A stretch of 64,000 nucleotides of DNA, taken from Massariosphaeria phaeospora (taxonomy: Eukaryota; Ascomycota; Dothideomycetes; Pleosporales). A model generated the notes under the pieces. It did not search any database. It had not been told where the DNA came from and saw only the letters and a program-made list of their open reading frames with translations. This document shows, in pieces, positions 45,471 to 57,258 of this stretch. How positions within the stretch are numbered: the stretch's first letter is position 1; every line of letters starts with the position of its first letter. The DNA lies in assembly GCA_011032825.1 (NCBI GenBank), contig JAADJZ010000002.1:2108001-2172000 (forward strand), read 5' to 3'. The position numbers and the translations under genes are program-made.

Positions 45471-47185
45471 CTACTCCCAATCCCCCTCCCCCAACTCCAC
45501 CGGCCGCCCCGCCCTCATATCCTCCATAACCTGCTCAATACTCCACGGCGTATAATGATACCCCTTCGGGTAATTCGGCTCAAACGCCGTCTCGTCCTCC
45601 ATCTTCACGCCCTTCTTCATGCTCTCGACAGCCTTCCAGTAGTTCTCGTACGCGTAGGCTTCGGGGTCGTGGCCCCACACCCACTTGGGCAGTTTGGGGG
45701 CGGCGCGCCGCGGGTCAAGCGCGACTTTGTCCCAGTCGGTGTCTTGCAGGAGTTCGGCGTTGGAGAAGCCGAGTTTTTGGGCGCAGGCGTTGCGGATGAA
45801 TCTAGGGGGGGGGGGTGAGTGGGTGGATGGGTGAATGGGGAGAGAGCTGGTTTGGTTTGCTGGAAACTCACCGGAAGCGGATATGTGCGCGCACAGATTG
45901 CGGGATGTTTTCCTTGCCGCCGATTTGCAGGCACGAGGCTATCGATATGGCATCTTCAATCGCCTGCGTGGCGCCGTTGCCGGACGCGGGCAGGTACGAG
46001 TGTGCGGCGTCGCCGATCTGCACGACGCGCGCGCCGGGCGACGTCCAGCTGGGCTGGGGGTTTCGCCAGAGCAGCTCGAAGTTGACGATGGTGTTGGGCG
46101 GCGTGAGCGCGACAAGGTCCTTGAAGATGGGCGCCCATTTGACCTTCTCCATGCCGGGCATCTTGTCCATGCCTTCGAGCACCTCTTCGGCGTCGATGGT
46201 GTTGTTCCAGTTTTCCTTTTCGGTTCCGGTGACCTTGGCGAGGTTAGTGTTGAGGATGATGCGAGATTGCGGAGATACTTGCGTCGTGGTTCATGATCCA
46301 TACCATGACATCTTCGCGGGTCAGTGTGAGCGCATATGTCGACGGACTGCTAGATGTCAGCCCTTCATGCAGAGAATCACGCAATCGCTGTCCACTCACC
46401 CGAGCCACGTCCTTACGATGGACTCCTTGTTCGGCATCATCTTGAAGAACTCTTTCACCTCTGGATTCTTATCGAGGACCTCAATGGGGAACGCAGCGCG
46501 CCACATGGCTCTTCCCGACGGTCTGGCGCGAACCTGCCCACCAACCAACTTCTGGCTCTTCGACCCGACGCCATCAGCGGCAATCACCACATCGGCCTCA
46601 TACCGTTTCCCGTCGTCTGTCTCGCAGCCACCTTTGCCGGTCTTCTCATCCTCGAAGTAGTCGACAACACGGCGGTTGAACTCAACCGAGACACCCTGCT
46701 TCTCGACGGCATTGACGAACATCTTGTAGACCAGCGGACGCATCTGGAACTCTCCTGGTGGCGTGTCTGGGTTGAGTCCCTGTGCGCGCAAGCGGTCTGC
46801 TACCTTCTTCGGGGGAATGATGACTTCGCCAGAGTGCTTGAATGTCTCGATCCACGCATTGCGAAGCGATATCCTCGTGTATTCCTCCTTGAGTTCCGGC
46901 CAGTGCTTGAAGAAGCGGGTCGCACTGAGGCCCATGAAGTACATGTCACCTGACATAGTCAGCACGAAAGATTCCGTATGCGGACAAGGTAGTCTAACCT
47001 GCTGTGTTGATATCGGCATTTCGCTCTAAAACTCTGACATTATGGCCTTTGCGCTTGCACTCAAGAGCGGCCACAAGACCTGCCAGACCGGTGCCGATTA
47101 TGAGAACGTCTATCCCAGTCGGTTCGTAGGACCCAACTGGGCGAGACTCCATAGTCGAGTCACGGGACGTAAGTGCGTGAGGCAT
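45471..47185 (-). CDS. FAD-dependent monooxygenase, salicylate hydroxylase-like
   Basis: A class A flavoprotein hydroxylase using NAD(P)H and O2 on an aromatic ring. Five exons, 47185..46999, 46949..46400, 46346..46283, 46233..45872 and 45801..45471, give 497 residues. Introns are 49, 53, 49 and 70 bp; the third (46234-46282) has a GC-AG border (GCAAGT..CTAAC..CCAAG). Motifs in order: the FAD Rossmann VLIIGTGLAGLVAALECKR with Glu in VRVLERNA, the DG motif VIAADGVGSKS, and the second FAD motif VVQIGDAAHSYLPASGNGA. Translation may start at the first Met or at Met12. It faces away from the P450 gene, with about 1.5 kb between their starts, so a shared promoter region is possible. The aromatic substrate is unknown. 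Confidence 0.88.
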
Positions 47186-48681
47186 GCTGGAAGTTGGTTT
47201 AGTTTAGGAGATGAGATCAGAGTTTGATAGGATATAACGGCAACAATTGCTGCACATTATTGACGATTTAAAGGCCAAATCGTTCGGACTGGCGGCGCAG
47301 TCGCAGAAGCCGAAGCCCTCGGACATCGGATGGTCGGCGCCCCTCAGTCGCAAAGCTCCAGCCTCGTTTGGGACGTGCCAAAACGTGCGGAGCCATGATA
47401 AATTGCGAGAGCGGGAAATCGGGCGTTCGGTGGATTATTTTCGCGATGGTGATGCGTACACATGGCGTTTGTGGACCGTGAATGGTGAGCACGAAGACGA
47501 TGGTTCCCCATACTTCCGGAAGCCAAGCCTGCGCAGCGGCAGCGCTAAGACCTGTTGCGCTTGTGGGCGCGACACCGGTAATGTATGGGTTAGCGCGCGA
47601 CCACATCTAGATGCATCCATGGGGATGGCGAGGGCAGGCTATGCCTGTCGGCGCTTGTACGACACAGTGTCGACTACAGACACCACGGCCTGAAAAGGAA
47701 GTGACGTAGAGTGTCGCTAAAGTAGCCTAAGCCTTGCTTCACGACATCGTACTGCTGAGTCAAGTCGATTCAAAACAACCAAGTCTGATGCGATAGCGGG
47801 TAGTGCGTGTCCGAAGCAAGACCCCTGAGTCTGCGGTGTCGATGGCAGCCAGCAAGTGTGTTGTTGGCACGGTGTGCGTGCTAGCCGCGCCGTCTAGAAT
47901 GGGCACACCACCCCCCACCGCCAAAATCTCCGCCCGAGAAGTCATGACCACATCGACGCATGTCAGGGCAGGCCCGCAAGTCACAGGTGTGCACTACATC
48001 GGAAGCCGTGACTAGGGCCAACAGATAGCAATTTCCCCTCAGGCAGCTACCCGTATCACCTCAACACTGGCCGTTGCTGTGTTGGGTAATGGCGCTGAGA
48101 CTCTGTCGTTGCGATACTCATCATCGGTCCGTCTCCTGTTCGTGACTCGAGTCGGGGTGAGGCATGACTTCATCCAAGACGTATTTCTATATGGAAAGAA
48201 GCCGGGCCAAGGCCGTGTAGTAGCGCTGCCTGCTTCCACACAGAGTCTCTTGCCGGTATTACTTGACACCACGCCGTGACATGTTATTGTCGGCACCGAC
48301 AACCGCCGACCTTGTAGTCTTCCAGATCCTGGAGAGATGCTTGTGTAAGATCGGCAGGAGCTTGACAACCTACCGCCCCACTGTGCCCTGAACATGTACA
48401 AGGCAGACCATTGGTGGGCGACTTCTTTTTCCAGGTCTATTGGCTGTTAGAGAAGCCAGTCCTCTTAGTCGGGCAGGGTTGTATATCGGGGAGGTTACCA
48501 AACAATGCCGCCCTACGCCACTGCATGTCGCGTTGCATACGTGAGGCGCGAGTTTCGGGGAGCCGAAGAAGAATGCCATGGACAGAGGCTTCCACGCTCT
48601 CTGTCATCTATAAGTGGTGCCCTCCAGACCATTTAACCGCAAAGCCATACGCATCCCTTCCTGGCTCTTCCTACCGAAAGT
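47186..48681. other. Divergent intergenic stretch between FAD monooxygenase and P450
   Basis: It lies between the divergent FAD monooxygenase and P450 genes and probably holds both promoters. A minus-strand frame at 47268-47606 contains a hydrophobic stretch but no recognisable domain and is not called. Confidence 0.45.
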
Positions 48682-50406
48682 ATGCACGCCCTTACGTTGT
48701 ACGCCGCTAGTCTGGCCTTCATTGGCTTTGTCTTGTACACATTTCTCAATGCCATCGAACGACGAAACGCCAAGTACAACCCTCGGGGCTTACCAGGACC
48801 AGCGTTGATCCCATGGGTTGGCCGCATCCACGATCTGCCAATCGACTACATGTGGCTGAAGTTCAAGGAGTGGGCTGATATCTATGGACCGATATATCGC
48901 ACGAAGATGTTAGGAGCCAACTTCGTCATCGTCTCAGATGAAGCCATGGCGGAAGAGCTGTTAGTCAAGCGTGCGAAGGTGTACTCCGATAGGCCTGAAA
49001 TCCGGTCCTTGTTCGATTCAAAGAGCTCCCATGGGTCCATGGAATATCTTCCATTGATGGGGAAGAACCGTAAGACCTATTTGTTGATCGATCGTCACCC
49101 CTACTCACATGTTCCAGATTATTGGGCACGTCAAAGAAAATTCACCCATTCCTATCTTACTGAGGCCACCAACGCACGGTACTATGGTCTGATGGAATTC
49201 GAGGCGAAAAGGTGGCTGAACATTCTCCTGACTGAACCGGACAACTTCAGTGTCTCGCTGGAAGACATGTGCTCAAAGGTCATGTGTCAGTTGACGTGGG
49301 ATGATCCTGATCTCAGTGCATCTCTGACCCCAACCGCTTGGGGACTACTGACCCAAATGTCCCCCGCTGGCCCGATCACTAATGTCTTTACGCCACTGTG
49401 GCACCTGCCTCTTTTTATGAACCCCTGGAAGACCGCAGAACGGAAGCGTCATGACGAACAGCAAGAATGGTGGATGGACAGACTGCTTGACACCCGCCGC
49501 TTGCTGAACACGGGTAAACAACGCCCGTGCTTCACTCGTACCTTCCTGGAGACGGCAGGGAAGAGCAGTATCTCGGGAGATTATGAGGCGTCTTCGGTGA
49601 TCGGGATGCTGGCCACAGTAGGCATTTTTACCGTTGCCGGGCCACTATATTACTTCTTGGTCTCGATGATTCACCATCCTGAGTGGCAGGTCAAGTGTCA
49701 GGAAGAAATTGATCAGGCATGTAAGGGTCGGATGCCTACGCTTGCTGATATGGAGATTCTTCCGATCCTCCGCGCCTGCATGAAGGAAACAATGCGATGG
49801 AAACCGAATGTGCCAACAGGTAGGTGGAAAATTTCCCTGGTCTCAGCAAAAACTAATTCCTCCGCAGGTGTCGCACATGAGTGTGAAGCTGATGACTGGT
49901 TCCACGGATATTTCATTCCCAAGGGAACCCGAATTCTACCTCTTGATTTTGCATTCCTACGCAACCCCACAAAGTACCCAGACCCGGACAATTTTCGGCC
50001 GGAGCGATGGTTGGATGCCGGATGGCCGACTTTCCAAGAGCCACTCACTAAATTTCCCACGCTCAAGGGCATGACATCGTTTGGGTGGGGTCAACGACAA
50101 TGCCTCGGCCAATCAGTTACTCAAGATGAGCTCTTGGTATCATGCGGAGGTCTGTTATGGGCTTTCAACTTGAAAGAAAAGATTGATCCCGCAACGGGAA
50201 TTAAGATTGTAGTATCGGCTGAGAAGTCAAACTCACTGCTCATTGTCAAGCCCGATCCTTTCGAGATGGCATTCGAGCCGAGGAATGATATCCGGAAGGC
50301 TGAAGTCATTGAGAACTGGCGGATAGCTGAAAAGCAAGACTCAGAAGAGCGAATGGCATTTTTAAGGCGCGCTGAAGGTAAGGAGCCTTTAGAGATTGAT
50401 GTCTAG
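48682..50406 (+). CDS. Cytochrome P450 monooxygenase
   Basis: A microsomal haem-thiolate monooxygenase. The frame is open throughout, but two in-frame 48-bp segments have intron borders: 49070-49117 (GTAAGA..TTCCAG) and 49820-49867 (GTAGGT..ACTAA..CCGCAG). Removing them restores LMGKNHYWARQRKFTH and VPTGVAHE and gives 542 residues. Landmarks: N-terminal membrane anchor (about 4-24), proline hinge GLPGPALIPWVG, ExxR Glu353-Arg356 (KETMRW), PERW motif (FRPERW) and the haem loop FGWGQRQCLG with Cys442. In the I helix the usual AGxDT is replaced by VGIFT, so the acidic residue is missing while Thr301 remains, which could change oxygen activation. The neighbours suggest secondary metabolism or xenobiotic oxidation. 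The CYP family cannot be assigned by eye. Confidence 0.9.
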   Translation: MHALTLYAASLAFIGFVLYTFLNAIERRNAKYNPRGLPGPALIPWVGRIHDLPIDYMWLKFKEWADIYGPIYRTKMLGANFVIVSDEAMAEELLVKRAKVYSDRPEIRSLFDSKSSHGSMEYLPLMGKNRKTYLLIDRHPYSHVPDYWARQRKFTHSYLTEATNARYYGLMEFEAKRWLNILLTEPDNFSVSLEDMCSKVMCQLTWDDPDLSASLTPTAWGLLTQMSPAGPITNVFTPLWHLPLFMNPWKTAERKRHDEQQEWWMDRLLDTRRLLNTGKQRPCFTRTFLETAGKSSISGDYEASSVIGMLATVGIFTVAGPLYYFLVSMIHHPEWQVKCQEEIDQACKGRMPTLADMEILPILRACMKETMRWKPNVPTGRWKISLVSAKTNSSAGVAHECEADDWFHGYFIPKGTRILPLDFAFLRNPTKYPDPDNFRPERWLDAGWPTFQEPLTKFPTLKGMTSFGWGQRQCLGQSVTQDELLVSCGGLLWAFNLKEKIDPATGIKIVVSAEKSNSLLIVKPDPFEMAFEPRNDIRKAEVIENWRIAEKQDSEERMAFLRRAEGKEPLEIDV

Positions 50407-53400
50407 CTTCGAGAGTACGATGCTTTGACTCTGTTTTGATATGTATTGATGAAGGAGACGAGAGTGTTCCGTTTAGCGCTGTTTCTTTTTCCTTGCAGGC
50501 TCAGTTTGATACCAGACAATTTGAATTACCCTTCAATCTACTCGTCCGCATTGGTTGACAGATGAGATTTACAAGTGCCAGAGAGTGGCCAGATCTGCAC
50601 CTTGCACATGGCTGCGGCAGTCTCGATGAATAGGGAACACGTTGTAGCACGATGAGGTAACTGCACGATAAGTGGCAGCGTGACACACGCATCGTTGATG
50701 AAGGATCAAGTTGATGAGGAGATGATTCGGAACGTGTGAAAAGTCCAGAGGCCAGCAGGTACCGTAAGCCCCTAGCTTGATTAGGCTTAGGCACTTCGAG
50801 CAAACTGAAAGACTTCATGCCGACTCCGAGTGGCTAGGCCACTACGCTTGAGGATATGGCGTGTAACGCGCTGACATCCCGAGGGAGTACTACTACCAGC
50901 GAGCCACCCCGTTGCTACACCTCAAACGAAGTCGAAGCGCTTTGCGAGATCCAGAGTTGCAAAGACTTAGGTTCCACCACGAACGCGGTTCGTTCCGCTA
51001 CCATACACATTCGCGTCCTCTCCAGTAAGCGTTCACCGTATGTTGTCTTACAGCTGCAATAATTTCGCGGCCTCTGTTGAGCAGAACGCTCTTCGCAATA
51101 CTGCTCCCAGATTTCGTACTTAGACAGCAATCGAACAGCCCGCAATCCAAGTCGAACGCAGCTTCTAGAAACCATCTAGAAAAGCCTCGTAGCCTCGATT
51201 TTTTCCCATCTGACGCACATCTCCGGTCTCCGCAGAGTAGACACGTTAGCGACACGCCACATAGCGCTCGTATAGGCTGACTTTTGCAGTAATGTGGAGA
51301 GGCCTGCTTGCTTCTTCGCGGGGCGAACGAATTTGGCTACCACGTCCATCTCCGCTCCGATGCAGCTGTCGTGTGCGTGCAGTGCCAAGACGGGATTCCG
51401 CGGGGTGCAGCTTTTGGATGCATTATGGCGTCAACGGCAGCGAGTAGGCGAGTGATGCGTTGGCTTAAGGAACAACTGAGTTGCGAGTGCAGTCTTCGCC
51501 GACAAATAATGAGTTAGCTGATGTAGCCACGTGAGGGGTTTAGAACATTGGCTAGAAAGAGCAATAGGATGAATATGTGGGATAAGCACTATCCGTGTGG
51601 CCATTCAGGGGGTATACAGTAAGCTGACTCATACAAATGACTGTCTGATTGATGGCGTTTGTCCGCATTACTGGAAAATTGACAGGCAGTTGTTTGTTGT
51701 CGCTGATAGGCAAAAGTATGTTGTTGATTTTATACAATCCGCGATAGCTAGAGCTCGAATTTGATATTCGTGATCCTGGTTGTATAGGGTTATGGAACGC
51801 CTCGGAGAAGTGTACCTACCCTTTGTAAGGCATGTAAAAGAAACCGAGAATTCGTAGTTGTCCGTATAAGGAAGTAGTTCATTGACCGTGCAACTCTGTT
51901 GTGGACTTGACGGGGGTTCAGATGGCTAGCTCACGGTTGCGTAGCATCACTGAACTGTTGGTTGCTTAGCAGACTATCTGGATGAGTTCGTGGGTCTGAT
52001 CTGCTGCAACAACAAGTTGTATAACCAAAGAAAGGTATAATGCCTGAGCCACTTTTGAGTATTCAGAAACCAGGTTGGTAGGAATTAGTAAACAGTATCC
52101 ACCTCGCGCCGCTTTCCTACCGAATCGATACTATCGCGAGGCCTGTAATTGTCTTATGAAGGCAATCGCGTAGAAACAACGCCCTGAAGGTGGACCAGGG
52201 AAAGACGAATATAGATTCACGATTTGACGACTGGTGTTCCGGATGCTGGAATCGTACGTCAAAGAACGCATGGATAACGCTCTTCGAGTTATGGCAATCG
52301 ACCTGTGTTGGCGCTTCGGGGAGGTGGGGGCGCGGGCCGAACTGTTGAGAGGTTCATATCGAGTAACACACAGCCTCGTTAGTGGTAGATTAAGAAGCCA
52401 TGTGCAGGTTTATCGTCGGCAGTTGTATGGTTGAAACCGTACAATCACCGTCGAGCAATGTGGTGTCGTCGTGGGGTAGGCTCGTAGCGGATCAGGCGGT
52501 TCCCACGGCACTCGGGCGAATTGCCCACACAGCCGGGTACAAGAGATCAATGAGAGTTGCAGTTCGGGAAGAGCCATACCTAGAGGAGGTTACCGCGACA
52601 CGAGCCATCAAAGAGTGCTGACGAACTGCGAGAAAATGCGCTCAACGCGGGAAGAAGAGACAAGGGATCGCTACAGCCAACATAGGAAACTCCATTCGAG
52701 TGCGAAGACGTGTGCAAGAAGTGTTGGTCTCGGGATTGCGCGCCCGCAGCTGTCGTGGTCGATAGTATGAGACAACACGTTAAGCGGCCTGATTGGTCGA
52801 AACCAGCCTATGAACGTACAGCCGCGGACTGTTAAATGAGGCAGTTCTACTCCGTACGAAGCTGCAGGCAGGAAAGGATGAGGACGAAGCGTAATAACTA
52901 GGCTGTGTCATAAGGACCTGATGAAAGTGAGAGGGTGGAGGATACTGCGTGCTGCGATGCCCAATAACGATCGATGCCAAGGCGAGCGTCATAGAGCATA
53001 GAGCTAGTCGGATGCATTGCGAAGTGGCAAGCAACGAACCACGCCCAACTAAGTTATGCAAATCCTCGGCGTGAGGCGTGAATGGTAATAATTGAAGAGG
53101 AATCGACGGGGTGAGATGCCTCGCCACTGGTAGTGAGTTGCGTGATTCGGATGGCGTCACGGCGTTCATAATGCAACGGATCCGGGGCCTCTGGGAGGAC
53201 GGGAAAGCTGCTAGAAAGACAATGTGACTATTTGTGCATATAACTTGGTAATAGGCAGCCATAATTCGTCGTGTCAGCCACGGATATTCCCCAAAACAGA
53301 ACAGAGGCTGCGAAGGGACTATGGGTACACAGCGTGCGTGCTGGCGCACAAAGAAATACAGAGAGCAATGACTTCCTGCTGGTAGATTCGATAGAAGAAC

Positions 53401-54397
53401 GGCGAGAAAGTATTGACTGCAACATGCAGCGCGGACGTGGTGGCGAGACTCGAGAGGAAGGTCGCAGGGCGCTCACCTGGTGTTGCTCTCCCCATCATCA
53501 GCAGACGACCAGAAGCGCGCCAGGCGGAAGAGGAGGGCCGGCACGTGGAGCTTGCTGATCAGCAACGATCCAACGGACACGATCAGATCAGGCGTCGTCC
53601 CGCTGCCGCTCTCATGGTTCGCTGGTGTAGGGGGCATCCTGGGTGGCCGTCGGGATAAGGCGCCCTCGTTGTCGAGCAGCATTGGCTATTTGGAGGCGGA
53701 TGAAAAAGCAGTCTCAGCCGCGCTCGGTCAGTGAAAGGGTATATTCGCAGGGCAGCCGTTCAGAGGCCCTTTGCGACGCCGCCCACGAGAGACATTCGAG
53801 GGCAGTTGAGATGGGCGGGACGTTAGCTCGAGCGATTCGCTGTCGGCGCGCCGCAATTGCGCAGGCTGCACACGATCGGGCAAGTCATCGGAGAGGCTGG
53901 GAGAGGGCGTCTCACGACCTCAGCATCTGGCGGGCTGGTCGGTGTGGGACAATGGTGGTGAGGGTGAAGCGGCGTCGTCCTCGATCGGGCATTGGGCGGG
54001 CAATCAACCAGCCGGACGAGGCCCTCCCGAATCCGCTGGCCAGCGTGCTGCCTCTCTGCAGCGGCAGTAGGCTGTCGCCTGAATAGATGCAGTAAGTTAT
54101 CCCACGCCTGCTGCGCCTTTTTGCTGCCAATGCAGCGTTTGCGGCGTGCGTGGCTATTTGACCCCCCAGCCCCGCGCCGGCCCCGTGCCAGGTCACCCCT
54201 TCCCCCCTCCCGCCTCGGCCGCCTCCACCCACCGCTGATTGTCACGACGGCGTCCGTTGTCTCCCGCCCAGCAGCTTATTTCTACCCATGTCTTTGCGCG
54301 CCAATGCTCAATTCTAGCAATCATCCATACTCGGCCCCTCTCCCACGACACATTTATTAGTTCCCCATCTTCACGCACCGTCTTCGCTTTCGCCACC
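50407..54397. other. Gene-poor 4-kb stretch
   Basis: No gene was recognised. Composition is mixed, becoming GC-rich from 53.4 kb. The last 200 bp are C/T-rich on the plus strand and look like the core promoter and leader of the gene at 54398. The longer frames have no domain and no credible splice partners. Confidence 0.45.
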
Positions 54398-55814
54398 ATG
54401 GCGCGCAACAACGTACACTGGCGACCGCACGAGTCGAGCCACAGCACCACCACCTCCGGCCGCAGCGACACCAACAGCGGCCGCTCCTACGAGACCGCCC
54501 CTACAGAGTACAGCAACAGCTGTCGACCTACGCTGTCCCAACATGAGACGTGCCATGGACGCGTAGAAGGACGGGGGCAGGACTACTTCACGCCCGCTGA
54601 CCGGGAAGCACCGCACACCGCCCGCGTCTCAGTCGACACGTACGCATCCACCGTCGATGACGAAGGCGCCGACGATCTCGACCTCGACCTCGTGCCCGAG
54701 TACGATATCCCAGATTATGCACACGAGCCGCTGCCCGTGGACGCGATACCAACGACCCCGCGCGATTTCGCCGACCTCTTCCCTACCGCCAAGCGGATAT
54801 CAATCCGGCACGACGACTCGACCATTGACGGGAACATGAACCTCCGCGTCGATGCCCAGGTTGAGGAGCGGCATCACACCAAGCAGAACTATACTCTTTT
54901 CCACCTGCGCATGCACGACCTGCGCACCCGCGAGTTCTCCCTGCGCCGATACTGCAGAGAGTCCGGTCGAGAGGTGTGCCATTCGATACGCAAATACCAA
55001 AAACCGCCAGCCGAGAAGCGCCCCGTTCTGCAACGTGCCAGCACCGCCCTTGCGAGTCTGCGGCACAAGCCTGAGTCCCGCCCATCTACGGCAGCGGGTC
55101 TGAAGCGCTCCGATTCGGGCTACGAGTCGATGCGCGGCATGGTGGACGACGAGGATGGCCCACGCCCCAAGTCTGCAGGCTATGCCAAAGGCCGTGCCCT
55201 GTTGCCTACCAACACGCTCAAGCTGGAATTTTCCAACTACGCCCATATCGACGTTAAGCGGCGAGGCGCCAAGTCGAGTAAAAAGTATGCTTTCGAGTAC
55301 TGGGGCTACAACTATTCTTGGAAGCGCGTCGTCAAGAAGGAAAGCGGGCAAGAAAACGTCTCTTACTACCTCATTCGCGGTGACAACGACAAGGAGCCCC
55401 TGGCCCACATCTGTCCTGTTCATTTGACCCATGACCAGGTGCAGGTAGAGGCCGCAAAAGGGGGCTGGATTCCGCCCAGTTACATGCGCATAACCGACGA
55501 CAAGATTCTTGATTCCAATACTGACATATCCGAGTGAGTACAAGCACGGCATTTTGAGGAGCTTGACTAACGCCGACAGTGTTGTGGTTGCAACTGGTCT
55601 CATGGCTCTTGTGGATGACAGCATCAAGCGCCGCTTCCACTGCAAGCAAAGCACTCAACTACATATTCCACTCCTCCGGGCTGCATCATTCAAGATGAAC
55701 ATGGAATATGTTGGTCCGAAGCGGCTGATCGACGAAGTGTTCCATCGCGCCGGTCGTGGCACAGGTTCAAGTAGACACCCGCCAGTGTTACGCCGCACGT
55801 CATTAGAGAACTAG
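54398..55814 (+). CDS. Conserved fungal protein of unknown function, 456 residues
   Basis: Exons 54398..55533 and 55580..55814; the 46-bp intron (GTGAGT..GACTAAC..GACAG) joins TDIS to DVVVATGLMALVDD in frame. The start is the ATG in a strong fungal context (CGCCACCATGG); the frame is open further upstream but is low-quality. The N-terminus is disordered and Ser/Thr-rich (SGRSDTNSGRSYETAPTEYS). The middle contains QNYTLFHLRMHDLRTREFSL and RRYCRESGREVCHSIRKYQK. The folded C-terminal half has LKLEFSNYAHIDVKRRGAKS, FEYWGYNYSWKRVVKKE, YYLIRGDN and GGWIPPSYMRITDDKIL. I remember close relatives across Pezizomycotina, all uncharacterised. No transmembrane or signal segments. Likely cytosolic or nuclear; function is not known. 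Confidence 0.88.
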
Positions 55815-57258
55815 TGTTCTTTCTTGTGATCCGCAGTATGATCATCGAAAACCCGCCTTCATGGCGCTGCATCCGCCTGTGCAGAATGCCGGGTCTGCTC
55901 CTTGTACCTGACCCAATTTCCGCTTTGGGGAGCTGTCAAGTCTGCTTATCTGACTTATTTGGGATGCCTCACTGCATCGTCCCGCTGGCGTTTGTGAACG
56001 TTAGTATTTTCTATTTATACTCGCATCCGCGACGCGGTCATTGGCATATGCATGGGGAGCATATGAAGTCCAGCATTTAGTCTGCATAGCGTCACCGTTG
56101 AATAATTTGTTTGCTGCATCTGTTGAGTTGATCTTTGGATCGGGGCAAATTGGCGCGAGAACATCCTGTATTGGTACAGCACGACACTCCTAGGGACGAA
56201 TTATGAACAGAGCTGCACGCTCAATCTATATTCTTTTATTCCTCTATCACCTTGATTAGTGCAGCATGGGTTGCGCAGCGGATAATGCCTCTGCCACACC
56301 ATCCTGTGGACTAATCCACGGGTAGCGTTTTTCTTTTCGACTCCATTTCTCAGATGACTTCACTGGAGTTCTTCCACTGTCACACTAACTACGCAATGCA
56401 AACAGCAGGTACCCGCCCAGGTCACAGATGTCCATGTGATAAACAGCACCTGCGTCTATCTTGCGCGCACGACCTCTCTGCTCTGGTCCTGCACGCCAAG
56501 ATGCACTGCAAACGACTTGTCCATTCCTCCGCCTTCCCACAGAACCAGTTTCGCCTCTTGACGCACCCTTCCATCGCTCTATGTTTAGTCAAAAACTACC
56601 GATGCTCTAGACTGTTTCCAGCTTCAGGCCTCGCCTCGGCACAATGGCTGCTCCCAGATCAAGCGTACACGTTGGCTAGCCTCGTGCATGCTGAGCTGGC
56701 TTTTTGCCAACGGCAACTTCGCAAACAGTTTCAGGACCTTGCTCCCAATGTCTTCCTCAAGCCACTACTGCTGCCACACCGCAGGCTTGATGTCCTGCAG
56801 CTCGCTTTGCAGAAAGGATCATTCCGCTAGGTGCATCTCTTGCATATGCCGTCACTAACCCTTTTCCCCGCGCTTTTACCGACGAGACAGCACTGTGGGT
56901 CGTCTGCAGAACATAGGTACCATACCGCCGGGACGCCCAAGATTGGATAAGACCTTCGGCTCGCCGCAGCGTGCTGAATGCGCTGCGGGACTTTACAGAA
57001 GCATGACTACCACCTACGGCTTCCCACAGCATTTTACTTGTACGTCTTGCAGTGCACAGTTCAGTTCAATTCGTACCACCGAACACTCGTCTTGCGGGCT
57101 CTATAAGTAGGGCTCTACCACTACATACCGTTTGTAAAGCATCTTCACACATCCTTCCATTCCCTGTTAGGCACTCCGTCCGCGTTCGTTTCTCCGTTCG
57201 TTTCGTTCGCCCCGGTGGAGAATAGATAGAGGACTACAGCTGGGATTTTATCGTTATC
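55815..57258. other. Intergenic stretch
   Basis: No gene was recognised. At the right end a TATAAG at 57103-57108 followed by a C/T-rich leader probably belongs to the small dsRBD-like gene. Confidence 0.45.

Noticed and set aside
47268..47606. Minus-strand frame with a hydrophobic stretch, possibly a transporter remnant
   Set aside because: Only one short hydrophobic segment, no family match and no neighbouring exons; it lies in the divergent promoter region.
48682..50406. P450 as one uninterrupted 574-residue frame
   Set aside because: Two in-frame 48-bp segments have full intron signals and interrupt conserved P450 blocks, so a 542-residue spliced product is preferred.
52780..53349. 189-codon minus-strand frame
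   Set aside because: Composition is rich in Ser, Pro and His without secondary-structure pattern; no domain or splice support.
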